A stretch of 44,745 nucleotides of DNA from an uncultured Pseudomonadota bacterium (GTDB lineage: Bacteria > Myxococcota_A > Bradymonadia > Bradymonadales > GCA-2716585). Where the stretch lies: assembly GCA_937123825.1 (NCBI GenBank), contig CAKZKQ010000142.1:1-44745 (forward strand), in the 5' to 3' direction. The translations under genes and the position numbers were made by a program. This document shows, in pieces, positions 33,911 through 41,955 of this stretch (positions are counted from its first letter, which is position 1; each line of letters begins with the position of its first letter). A model generated the notes under the pieces. It searched no databases and was not told where the DNA came from. It worked only from the letters and a program-made list of their open reading frames with translations.

Positions 33911-35953
33911 ATGCGGTGTTGGAAATGGGGTCTTGGTGTGGCGGTCGTGCTGATCAGCACGCTGTCGTGGTCAGGGTGCAGCGATGAAAACGGCGAGGAT
34001 GGCGAAGGAGAGTCCATCCAATGCCCGCCAGGTCAGGTGCCCATCGGCGGGGAGTGCCGTCAGGTTGGAACGCCCAACAACGATGGCAACAACGACATCA
34101 ACAATGATCAGAACAACGACGTCAACAATGACCAGAACAACGACGTCAACAATGATCAAAACAACGACGTCAACAACGATCAGAACAACGACGTCAACAA
34201 CGACATGCCCTGCATTCAGGGCCAGCGTCGATGCATCGACACCCTGAACATTGAGCGCTGCGACGCTCAGAGCAACTGGATCGCAGAGCCTTGCGCCGAG
34301 GGCACGCTTTGCGAAGACGGCTCCTGCCGCCCGCCGTCCTGTGAGCCAGGCACGATCCTTGGCTGCCTGAGCATGACCGAGTTGGCCATCTGCAACGAGA
34401 CTGGCACCGGACCGCGCGGCGAGCTTTGCCCCGACAACCTGGGGTGCCGCAACGGCGAGTGCACCGATCAAATCTGCGATGAGGGCCAGACGCGATGTTT
34501 GAGCCCCGAGCAACTTCAGATCTGCAACGCTGAAGGCACCGGCTTTGTCCCTGGAGAGATGTGCCCCGCCGGGACCCAGTGTGACGGTGGCACCTGTCGG
34601 TCGCTGTGCGAACTCAACGCCAAGGTCACCTCGTACCTGGGCTGCGACTATTGGTCCGTGGATTTGGACAATGTGGAGACTGGCCAGACCCAATCCCACG
34701 CCATCGTCGTCTCCAACCCCAACGCCGACCTCTCTGCCGAAATCACCATCACCCGCACCGACGGGACCGTGCTGAGCTTCCCCAACTCAACCGTGGCGCC
34801 AAGGGGTCAGGAAGTCTACTTGATCCCCACTGGCAATGACATTGACGGCTCCGGGGTTTGGAGCGGTCGGGCTTGGCGCGTGGATGCCTCCATCCCTGTG
34901 ACGGTCCACCAGTTCAACCCGCTCAACGGCGGCAACGTCTTCACCAACGACGCCTCCCTGCTGCTGCCCAGCAACGCCACCGACACCGACTACATCGTCA
35001 TGGCCTGGCGCCACCGCGGCAACGGCTTCGGGACCAACCTCAGCGGGTTCTTGACTGTTGTGGCCGTTGAAGAAGGCGACACCCAGGTCACCGTCACCCC
35101 CACCGCCGCCATCGCCGCAGGCATGGGCGTGCCCCAGCTCTCCCCCAACACCCCCCACACCGTGACGCTCTCCCAAGGACAGGTGCTGAGCATGTCCACC
35201 TCGGGGCCAGAAGGTTCGGATCTGACCGGCAGCGTCATCTCTGCCAGCAAGCGCGTGGCCGTCTTTGGCGGTCATGAGTGTGCCAACATTCCCAACGCCA
35301 CCACCAACTACTGCGACCACCTGGAGCAGCAGATCTTCCCGCTGAGCTCCTGGGGCAACCGCTACATGGCCGTGCCGTTCAAGCCCCGCAACGGCAGCCA
35401 GCAAGACACCTGGGTGGTGGTCAGCGGCGCCGACGGCGTCACCATCAACACCAACCCCCCGCAAGCCATCAACGGTCTGTCCATGAGCCGCGGTCAGAAG
35501 GTCGAGTTCAACTCCAACCAGGCTTTTGAGATCAGCGCCAGCGGCCCCATCCTCGTGGGCCAGTTCATGCACGGCTCCAACTACCTGGGTTTCACCGCCA
35601 GCCAGACCTGTGGCGGTGTGTTCTCACAGACCGGCATCGGCGACCCAGCCTTCACCCTGGCTGTCCCTGTCGAGCAGTACCGCGACAACTACATTGTCTT
35701 GACCCCCGCCGACTACGTGGAGGATTACCTCAACATCGTCGCCCCCAACGGCGCCCAGATCACCATCGACGGCCAACCCGTGGCGGGGCTGACCCCGCTG
35801 GGCAACACCGGTTTTAGCACGGTGCAGTTGACGGTCGCCGACGGTGTCCACCGCCTTGAGAGCGCCCAACCCTTCGGGCTGGTCTCCTACGGTTACAACT
35901 GCGACGTCAGCTACGCCTACCCCGGCGGCCTCAACCTCGAAAACCTGCGCTAA
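33911..35953 (+). CDS. Lipoprotein with Asn-Asp repeats, Cys-rich modules and IgGFc-binding-type domain
   Basis: A 680-residue outer-surface lipoprotein. The signal peptide ends in LSWSGC. A CPPGQVPIGGECRQ module is followed by an NNDVNNDQ repeat (residues 60-98), then three related Cys-rich units of about 50 residues (ERCDAQSNWIAEPCAEGTLC, ICNETGTGPRGELCP, ICNAEGTGFVPGEMCP). The rest (about 235-680) is a beta-rich region like the IgGFc-binding N-terminal domain: YWSVDLDNVETGQTQSHAIV, VTVHQFNPLNGGNVFTNDAS, VAVFGGHECANIPN and QIFPLSSWGNRYMAVPFKPR. Such proteins of myxobacteria and relatives are thought to act in adhesion. Part of a dispersed repeat begins at its stop codon. Confidence 0.83.
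   Translation: MRCWKWGLGVAVVLISTLSWSGCSDENGEDGEGESIQCPPGQVPIGGECRQVGTPNNDGNNDINNDQNNDVNNDQNNDVNNDQNNDVNNDQNNDVNNDMPCIQGQRRCIDTLNIERCDAQSNWIAEPCAEGTLCEDGSCRPPSCEPGTILGCLSMTELAICNETGTGPRGELCPDNLGCRNGECTDQICDEGQTRCLSPEQLQICNAEGTGFVPGEMCPAGTQCDGGTCRSLCELNAKVTSYLGCDYWSVDLDNVETGQTQSHAIVVSNPNADLSAEITITRTDGTVLSFPNSTVAPRGQEVYLIPTGNDIDGSGVWSGRAWRVDASIPVTVHQFNPLNGGNVFTNDASLLLPSNATDTDYIVMAWRHRGNGFGTNLSGFLTVVAVEEGDTQVTVTPTAAIAAGMGVPQLSPNTPHTVTLSQGQVLSMSTSGPEGSDLTGSVISASKRVAVFGGHECANIPNATTNYCDHLEQQIFPLSSWGNRYMAVPFKPRNGSQQDTWVVVSGADGVTINTNPPQAINGLSMSRGQKVEFNSNQAFEISASGPILVGQFMHGSNYLGFTASQTCGGVFSQTGIGDPAFTLAVPVEQYRDNYIVLTPADYVEDYLNIVAPNGAQITIDGQPVAGLTPLGNTGFSTVQLTVADGVHRLESAQPFGLVSYGYNCDVSYAYPGGLNLENLR
34088..34204 (+). 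repeat. 24-bp tandem repeat encoding NNDVNNDQ
   Basis: Four full 24-base units and a 21-base partial unit, 117 bases in all, encode repeats of Asn-Asn-Asp-(Val/Ile)-Asn-Asn-Asp-Gln. The copies differ only by a few synonymous changes plus one Val/Ile change in the first unit. The unit length is a multiple of three, so copy-number change keeps the frame. Confidence 0.93.
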
Positions 35954-36003
35954 TACCAAATTGCAGACGTCCGACTCACTTTGTGACGGCCCTAACGGCG
36001 TCA
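35952..36003 (+). repeat. Dispersed repeat, copy A
   Basis: This 52-base stretch begins in the stop codon of the IgGFc-domain lipoprotein gene. It matches, on the opposite strand, 41812-41863 at 43 of 52 positions by my alignment. Shared blocks include ATACCAAA, TGCAGAC, TCCGACT and GTGACGGCCCT. It lies in the 3' untranslated region of the lipoprotein gene. Confidence 0.75.
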
Positions 36004-36060
36004 GGAACCACAGAACTCGCTTGCGGTAGCGCTGCTACAGCTGCGCTCGTCCTGAGGCCC

Positions 36061-36083
36061 CTGCCATCCGTTATTGCTCGCCT
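36061..36083 (+). repeat. 23-bp direct repeat, copy 1
   Basis: This segment, starting CTGCCATCCG and ending GCTCGCCT, is identical over 23 bases to 36190-36212. The copies are 129 bases apart. Neither lies in a gene I can support. Confidence 0.85.
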
Positions 36084-36189
36084 CACGCCCGTGCGCTCTT
36101 CCGCTTTTTTCTTTTTTGAAGTGTTTGGTTTTTGTGTCGGGCCTGTGGCGGCTTGGTGGCCTGTGGCTCAACGCTCAATATTTCGGTGT

Positions 36190-36212
36190 CTGCCATCCGT
36201 TATTGCTCGCCT
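36190..36212 (+). repeat. 23-bp direct repeat, copy 2
   Basis: Identical over 23 bases to 36061-36083. The sequence then diverges (CACGCCC after copy 1, TGGCTCT after copy 2). The bases before the two copies also differ. Confidence 0.85.
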
Positions 36213-36428
36213 TGGCTCTGTGGGTTCTGCTTTTTGGGGTCTGTGGGGCTTGGTTTAAGTGGTCATTTAAGAAACCTGTGGGTGTGTTGTGGTTATCCTG
36301 GGGGTGTACGAAGCGCTGGGGTTGCGTGGGTCTCTGTGATGAAGGGGACGTTGCGTTGTGAAGATGCAGGTCGCTGGGCCACGTGGGTGGTGTGTGGGGT
36401 GGCGTGCGCAGAGGGTGGTGTGGTGTTG

Positions 36429-39400
36429 ATGAAACAGAGTCGAGGGGTGAATGGGGGCGCGTCGAGGGGTCCGGAGTGGTTGGGTTTGGGGTGCGGTGCG
36501 ATGGCGTTGGGGGTGTTGGCCTGCTCGTCGCCCGGGGATGGGGGCAGCGGCGCCAATGTGGATGTGCCTTCGCCGGGTGAGGATGTGGTGGAGGACATCG
36601 CGGCGGACGATGCGGGGGATGTGCCGTCGCCGGATGAGGATGTGGCCGCCGATGTGCCTGTGGGGCCGGTGGAGTCGCGGCGCGTGTTGTTCATTGGCAA
36701 CAGTTACACCGCTTCCAACAACCTCCCTGGGGTGATCGCGGCTTTTGCGGACGCCACCCCGACCACCGAGATCGACTTTGAGTCTGTGACGCAGGGCGGC
36801 GCTCAGTTGGCCACGCACATTTACCAGACCGATGGACTGACCCGTGTTGAAGAGGGCAGCTTTGACACCGTGGTCTTGCAGGCGCAGAGCCTGGAGCCCG
36901 CGTTCTTTCAGGGGGACTTTTTCCCGGCGGCCTCGGTCTTTTCTGAGGCCATTGAGGAGGCCGGGGCCAAAGCCGTCTGGTTTGCGACCTGGGCGCGCCG
37001 TGAGGACAACGAGGTTTACCAGCAGTGGGGCCTGGATGGTCCCGAAGACATGACCCAGCGCCTGGAGGACGCCTATCGTCAGGCCGCTGGGGAGCGCGGG
37101 GGGACTTTGGCGCGGGTTGGGGCGACCTGGATGAGCGCTTTTGAGGCCTCTCCCGGTGTGGCGCTGCACAGCGGTGACGGCAGCCACCCCAGCCGTTTGG
37201 GGACCTTTGTGGCGGCCTGCACGCTCTTTGAGGCCATCTTTGGTCAACCTCCTGTGATGCCCGACCCGCCTCCGCTGGGGGTTTCGGTGCAAGAGGCGCA
37301 GCTGCTTTGCCCGCTGGCGCTGGTCGAAGAGGTGTTTTGCCCCGCTGGGCAGGATGTGTGCGATGGGGCGTGTGTGAATTTGCTGGGCGATGCGCAGCAC
37401 TGCGGCGCTTGTGGGGTGGTGTGTCCCGGTGAAGAGCCCTGTCGGTCTGGGGTGTGTGGTTGCCCCGAAGACACCACCGCCTGCGAGCGCTCCTGTGTGG
37501 ATGTGCAAACCGACGAGCGTCACTGCGGCGGTTGTGGTGTGGCCTGCGGGGACGCTCAATTGTGTGTGGACGCCCAGTGCGTGTTTCCCGATTCGGCCTA
37601 CCTGCCTGATGATCCGGAGCGCCCTGCGTATTGTGGTGGGTTTTCTGGGGTTCCCGGCACCCATGGTCAACTGCGTGAGTGTCGCCAATACGCCCATGAG
37701 AGCTGTGGGGCGTTGGGGGGTTTTGACAGCGGTTTTGGTCCTGCGATAGGGCATTCCAACTCCTCGGATTCCATCGTTTGCACACAGGGCAATACGCACA
37801 CGGTGACGCTGGCTGAGTTGGCGGCACTCGACGCGCAATGTGTGTGGTTTGAGGACGACGTTTATCTGGAACCAGGTCAGGGGTGCGTGACGGCGATCCA
37901 TCGCTACTGCCAGGGCCTGGGAGATGCCAGCGGGTATGGCCCCGTAGCCGTTGATGGCGACAACCTTGAGGTGGTTTGTCTGCCCCAGGCTGTGGTGGTG
38001 CCGACCACCTTTGAGGTGCTTCGCGAGATCACGTCCCGTTGTGATCCCAACGCTTTGGTTTGCACTGCTGGTGCCAACTATTTTTGCACTGAGCGGGGTT
38101 TTCTGGGGGGTTTTGGCCCCGTGGAGAATGGAGATGGTGAGGTCCATGTGACGTGTGTGGGGCCGACCAGCCCTGATTTTTGCGGTGGTTTTTCTTCGCT
38201 GAGCTGCAATGGGCAGTGCGTCGATCCCAACAATGATTTGTTGCACTGCGGCGCTTGTGGGGTGGCGTGCCCCGGAGAAGAGCCCTGTTTGAATGGGGTG
38301 TGTGGTTGCAGCGAAGGGTTTGAGGCTTGCGACCGGCTTTGCGTCAACACGCTCTCAGATCCGCGCCATTGCGGTGGATGTGGTCAGGCTTGCGCAGAGG
38401 GACAGGTCTGTCACCTGAGCCAATGCGTCGATGACTACACTGCACCCGGCTATTTGAGCTTCGATTCGCCCTGTGAGGGGCAGGTGCCCCAGACCCATGG
38501 GCAGTGGTTGGAGTGTGCTCAGGCTGCTCATGAGCGGTGTATCGATGGGTACGGCTTTGACAGCGGTTTTGGGCCTCCGACCGGGCTGGCGCCCCATCGT
38601 TCGGGGACGCTCGTCTGCACTGAGGCACAGATGCACAGCGTGGATGTGGCGCAGTTGTCTGCGTTGGATGAGCGCTGCGGTGTGTTTGATGCCCAGGATC
38701 TGCTGAGTGATGGGGGCGGGTGTGCGACGGCGATCCACCGGTATTGCCAGCAAGAGGGTGCGGTGGGGGGTTATGGGCCGGTGTCGGTCGATGGTCTGGT
38801 GATGGAGGTGGCCTGTCTGGAGCAGGGCGACGTGGTGGATGTGGACACAGCGATGTTGGAGCGCCTTAGCGCGGGGTGTGAGCCCGACGCGGTGGGGTGC
38901 ACCTCGGGGGCCTGGGCGCTGTGTCGGGCGCGGGGCTTTCAAGGCGGTCTGGGGCCGGTTGAGTTTGGTCAGGACACGGCCAGGGTGGTCTGTGTGGGTC
39001 CTTACAACGACTTTTGCGCGCCGCCAGCCGACCTCTGCGATGGGATGTGCGCCCGGTTTGAGGACGATCCGGTCAATTGTGGTGAGTGCGGTCAGGTTTG
39101 TCCGGGCGAGGAGCTGTGCATTGAGGGGCAGTGCGGTTGTGAAGAAGGGCTGGAGTCGTGCGACGCGCAGTGTGTGGATTTGCAGACGGACATTTTGAAC
39201 TGCGGTGAGTGTGGTCAGGTTTGTCCCGAAGGGGAGCCTTGTCGCGGAGGTCAGTGCGGGTGCGAGCAGGGGTTGACGCTTTGTGAGCCGCTGATCTGTG
39301 TGGACATGCAAAGTGACGTGCGCCACTGCGGCGCGTGTGGTGTGGAGTGCACCGAGGGGCAGTTTTGTGATGGCGGGCAATGCGCGTTCTACAATGCCTA

Positions 39401-40025
39401 CACCATCGGCGTGCCTTTTGAGGCCTGCAATGAGCTGCGCGAGTCTGGCGCCGAGCCAAACAATGCCCTCCTGCGGGATTGTAAGACGCGGTTGAACCAG
39501 GATTGTCAGGCGCTGGGCGGTTTTGTGGGAGGGATTGGGCCTGCGACGGGCTTTGCGCCGGACTTCAACTACCAGTTCATTACTTCGGGCGGCGTGTGCA
39601 CTCAAGGTGAGGTGCACGAGGTGCGTTTGGATGTGCTGTCGGCCTTTGATGAGGCGTGCGTGCTTGCTGATTCAGACGCGTCGTTGGAGCCTGGAGATGG
39701 GTGCGTGACGGCGATCCATCGATACTGCCAGGATGTGGGCGCGGTGGGGGGTTACGGGCCGGTGTCGGTCGAGGGTCTGGAGATGGAGGTGGTGTGTTTG
39801 TCGGACGCGGAGGTCATTACGGTGCCCGAAGCCAACGATGAGTTGTACCTTTTCAACTTCCAGGCGCGGTTTTGCCCACCCGGCTTCCCCAACCCCAGGC
39901 CCAACGCGGTGTCGTGCAACGCGCCGGTGTGGACCTTTTGTCAGGCTCAGGGCTTTCTGGGCGGTTATGGGCCGCTTGGTGGCACCGGCAACCGCACCGA
40001 TGTGGTCTGTGTGGGGACGCCGTGA
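36429..40025 (+). CDS. Modular lipoprotein: SGNH hydrolase, seven Cys-rich modules and three long repeats
   Basis: The start at 36429 gives 1198 residues and a lipobox LGVLAC. An acidic linker follows, containing VPSPGEDVVEDIAADDAGDV. Next is an SGNH/GDSL-like hydrolase domain: RRVLFIGNSYTASNNLPGVI has the nucleophile Ser in GNSYT, VVLQAQS lies within the domain, and SGDGSHPSRLGTFVAAC supplies the Asp-His pair. After it come seven disulfide-rich modules with the signature HCGACG or NCGECG, arranged 2+2+3. These alternate with three copies of a roughly 180-residue repeat (about 37620-38165, 38450-39005 and 39400-40022) marked by FDSGFGP or a variant, CVTAIHRYCQ and a final VVCVGP-like strand. 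The enzyme may de-acylate surface glycans, with the repeats as binding modules; both are inference. The open frame to 36132 is rejected. Confidence 0.83.
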   Translation: MKQSRGVNGGASRGPEWLGLGCGAMALGVLACSSPGDGGSGANVDVPSPGEDVVEDIAADDAGDVPSPDEDVAADVPVGPVESRRVLFIGNSYTASNNLPGVIAAFADATPTTEIDFESVTQGGAQLATHIYQTDGLTRVEEGSFDTVVLQAQSLEPAFFQGDFFPAASVFSEAIEEAGAKAVWFATWARREDNEVYQQWGLDGPEDMTQRLEDAYRQAAGERGGTLARVGATWMSAFEASPGVALHSGDGSHPSRLGTFVAACTLFEAIFGQPPVMPDPPPLGVSVQEAQLLCPLALVEEVFCPAGQDVCDGACVNLLGDAQHCGACGVVCPGEEPCRSGVCGCPEDTTACERSCVDVQTDERHCGGCGVACGDAQLCVDAQCVFPDSAYLPDDPERPAYCGGFSGVPGTHGQLRECRQYAHESCGALGGFDSGFGPAIGHSNSSDSIVCTQGNTHTVTLAELAALDAQCVWFEDDVYLEPGQGCVTAIHRYCQGLGDASGYGPVAVDGDNLEVVCLPQAVVVPTTFEVLREITSRCDPNALVCTAGANYFCTERGFLGGFGPVENGDGEVHVTCVGPTSPDFCGGFSSLSCNGQCVDPNNDLLHCGACGVACPGEEPCLNGVCGCSEGFEACDRLCVNTLSDPRHCGGCGQACAEGQVCHLSQCVDDYTAPGYLSFDSPCEGQVPQTHGQWLECAQAAHERCIDGYGFDSGFGPPTGLAPHRSGTLVCTEAQMHSVDVAQLSALDERCGVFDAQDLLSDGGGCATAIHRYCQQEGAVGGYGPVSVDGLVMEVACLEQGDVVDVDTAMLERLSAGCEPDAVGCTSGAWALCRARGFQGGLGPVEFGQDTARVVCVGPYNDFCAPPADLCDGMCARFEDDPVNCGECGQVCPGEELCIEGQCGCEEGLESCDAQCVDLQTDILNCGECGQVCPEGEPCRGGQCGCEQGLTLCEPLICVDMQSDVRHCGACGVECTEGQFCDGGQCAFYNAYTIGVPFEACNELRESGAEPNNALLRDCKTRLNQDCQALGGFVGGIGPATGFAPDFNYQFITSGGVCTQGEVHEVRLDVLSAFDEACVLADSDASLEPGDGCVTAIHRYCQDVGAVGGYGPVSVEGLEMEVVCLSDAEVITVPEANDELYLFNFQARFCPPGFPNPRPNAVSCNAPVWTFCQAQGFLGGYGPLGGTGNRTDVVCVGTP

Positions 40026-40035
40026 GGCGTTGAGG

Positions 40036-41049
40036 TCAGTGTTCCTGGCCGTCGAGACGCCAGCGGGCGTCGGGTGGCGGGACCTGGGCCCCGATCCAGC
40101 TTTCCTGATACTGGACATCGACGCCTTTGGCGATGAGGTCGGTGGCGATTTGAGCGTGGGGGATGGGCACGGCGTCGAGGTTGAGGCTTTGGAGGCTGGG
40201 CAACCGTCCAAGGGGCGAAAAATCCTGGATGTGTTGGCAGAGCTTGAGGCTGAGGGTCTTGAGCCTGGGCAGACGCTCCAGGAAGGTGATGTCCCGCAGG
40301 CCGGTGCAGACGGTCAAGTCCAGGGTTTCGAGCCCTGTGAGGTCGCCGATTGCGGAAAAATCCTCGATGTCGATGTTGCCCGAGACGTTGAGGGTGGTCA
40401 GCCCCGGGACGTGCTCCAGCCAGCCGAGGTGTTGGAGGTTGTTGTGGGCCAACTCCAGCGTGCTGAGCGCGGGCATGGACTGCAAGTAGAAGAGTTGGTC
40501 CTCAAAGAGTGAGCCAAAGCCCTCCTGTGCGCAGTGGCCCAGCGAGAGTTTTTCCATCTTGTGGAGGCCGTCGAGCGCCGAGAGGTCCACCAGCGGGTTC
40601 TGGTTGGCCCAGACCATGGTCATCTGGGGCTGGGTCAGCAGGCCGTCGAGGTCACCAAGGTTGTTGCGCTCCATGGAGATGGAGTCGAGCTTGAGGGTTT
40701 CGATGCCGTCGAGCGACGTCAGGCCATTTTTGCCGCACGACAGCTCGCGTAGCTGCTCCAGACCCCGCAGCGCGCCCAGTGAGTCCTGCCCACAGTAGTT
40801 CATCTGCATGCGGAACATGTTGGCGTTGGTTTTGAGCGCCGAGAGTTGCTCAAATTGGCAAAACCCCATGACGAGCGTGGTCATGGCGGTCAGGTGCTCA
40901 AAGTCCCTCAAGTCATGGAGGTCACACGGGTTGTTTTGTGTGCCGATGACGGGCAGGACCTCGATGTGGGCCAGATCCTGATGGGTGATGGTCTCGGCGG
41001 GGCGTTTGAGGGCGCGGCTGGCAGCGCGCGCGATGGCTGGGTTGTGCAT
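40036..41049 (-). CDS. Leucine-rich-repeat protein
   Basis: A 337-residue protein made of roughly ten leucine-rich repeats of the bacterial internalin/SDS22-like type, about 21-23 residues each. Examples are LEQLRELSCGKNGLTSLDGI, MPALSTLELAHNNLQHLGWL, VPGLTTLNVSGNIDIEDFSA, LTGLETLDLTVCTGLRDITF and LPRLKTLSLKLCQHIQDFSP. An N-terminal helical cap (NPAIARAASRALKRPAE) precedes them. No signal peptide or transmembrane segment is seen, so it is probably cytoplasmic and binds a protein partner. GTG at 41064 is an alternative start. It is convergent with the hydrolase lipoprotein gene, with only ten bases between the stops. Confidence 0.87.
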   Translation of the reverse strand: MHNPAIARAASRALKRPAETITHQDLAHIEVLPVIGTQNNPCDLHDLRDFEHLTAMTTLVMGFCQFEQLSALKTNANMFRMQMNYCGQDSLGALRGLEQLRELSCGKNGLTSLDGIETLKLDSISMERNNLGDLDGLLTQPQMTMVWANQNPLVDLSALDGLHKMEKLSLGHCAQEGFGSLFEDQLFYLQSMPALSTLELAHNNLQHLGWLEHVPGLTTLNVSGNIDIEDFSAIGDLTGLETLDLTVCTGLRDITFLERLPRLKTLSLKLCQHIQDFSPLGRLPSLQSLNLDAVPIPHAQIATDLIAKGVDVQYQESWIGAQVPPPDARWRLDGQEH

Positions 41050-41303
41050 GGGTCTTTGTCTCACCGTTTGCGTGGTCTCGGGAGCGTTTTATACCGCGTG
41101 AGCGTGGTGTTGTCTTGTGGGTTGGGGTGAGGTTTTGGAGGGGAAACTGCTCAAAAGAGCACTGTGCATCAAGCGAGGTTTTGGGGCGAGTTCTACTTTG
41201 GCGGTGTGACGGGCGCTGCGTCGAGGGGATGTGGTGGTGCGTCGATCATCAAAAGGCGTTGTGTGGGCGATGGGCCTGTGCGGCGTTTTGAAGGAGAACC
41301 GCG

Positions 41304-41765
41304 ATGTTGTTTGAAGTTGTGCAGGGGGAGTCTGTGTCGTTGGTGGGTGCGTCGATCCGCACGTCGCACGCGGATGCGGCCAGGGACATTCCGGCGTTTT
41401 GGCACAAGGTGACCTCTGAGGGGTTGTTGTCGGGCGTGTCTTCGAGCGAGCCCGAGACCATTTACGCGGTCTACACGGAGTTGGAGGACGAGTGGCGCGG
41501 GGCCTACACGATGCTTTTGGCGGTGAGCGTGCCGCCTGGGACGCCGGCCCCTGAGGGGTTGGTGTCGTTGGATGTGCCCGCGCGTCGGGTGGCCCGGACG
41601 TCTGTGGTGGAAGAGAGTCCGCAGAGCATCGTGGATGCCTGGGAGCACATCTGGCACCGGTGGCCGCGTCGGGACATGCGGGCTTACGAGACCGATTTGG
41701 AGATCCATCGCCGCGACAAAGAGGGCAACTGTGTGGCTGAGATCCTGTTGGGGATCAAAGACTGA
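41304..41765 (+). CDS. Free-standing GyrI-like/Cass2-type effector-binding protein
   Basis: A 153-residue single-domain protein of the AraC effector-binding/GyrI-like fold, closest by eye to the integron-associated Cass2 type. Features are SVSLVGASIRTSHADAARDI, AFWHKV, IYAVYTELEDEWRGAYTMLL, VPARRVARTSVVEES, and the end YETDLEIHRRDKEGNCVAEI. Such domains bind small, often cationic, drugs or metabolites and may act without a DNA-binding part. AAGGAGA seven bases before the ATG is a good ribosome site. It lies opposite an AraC regulator that carries a related effector domain. Confidence 0.82.
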   Translation: MLFEVVQGESVSLVGASIRTSHADAARDIPAFWHKVTSEGLLSGVSSSEPETIYAVYTELEDEWRGAYTMLLAVSVPPGTPAPEGLVSLDVPARRVARTSVVEESPQSIVDAWEHIWHRWPRRDMRAYETDLEIHRRDKEGNCVAEILLGIKD

Positions 41766-41781
41766 GTTTGGATGTGTGGTT

Positions 41782-41863
41782 GATGCCAAAATGCAGATGA
41801 AAGGCTTGCTTTGAGGCCATCAGGGCCGTCACCAAGCCAGTCGGAAGTCTGCATTTTGGTATG
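41782..41863. repeat. Dispersed repeat copy B within a long inverted repeat
   Basis: Arms at 41782-41796 and 41848-41862 are complementary at 14 of 15 positions. GGCTTG/CAAGCC and GGCC/GGCC pairs lie inside, so the whole 82-base segment can fold into a long hairpin. Its right 52 bases (41812-41863, read on the minus strand) match dispersed repeat copy A at 35952-36003. It sits between convergent genes, where it could also act as a transcription end. Confidence 0.7.
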
Positions 41864-41955
41864 AGGTTGTGCGGCCTTGAGGGAGCGGTAGACGGCAGGC
41901 GCCATGGGCGCCGAGGTCGCAGTGACCCTCAAGGCCGCTTTTCGTTCTTGGGGGT

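Larger units (their letters stand above)
35954..36428. other. Intergenic region between two surface-protein genes
   Basis: About 475 bases. It starts with most of dispersed repeat copy A. A short hairpin GTAGC-GCT-GCTAC lies at 36026-36038, followed by the first copy (36061-36083) of an identical 23-base direct repeat whose second copy is 36190-36212. T-rich runs (36105-36118) and a T/G-rich stretch up to 36420 give a composition unlike the flanking genes. No gene or well-formed promoter was recognised. Confidence 0.6.

Noticed and set aside
34088..34204. CRISPR array
   Set aside because: The units are contiguous without spacers and encode an in-frame peptide repeat.
36267..38246. 659-codon minus-strand open frame
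   Set aside because: Antisense to the SGNH/Cys-rich lipoprotein. Its Arg/His/Pro-rich content is the reverse of Gly/Cys/Val codons.
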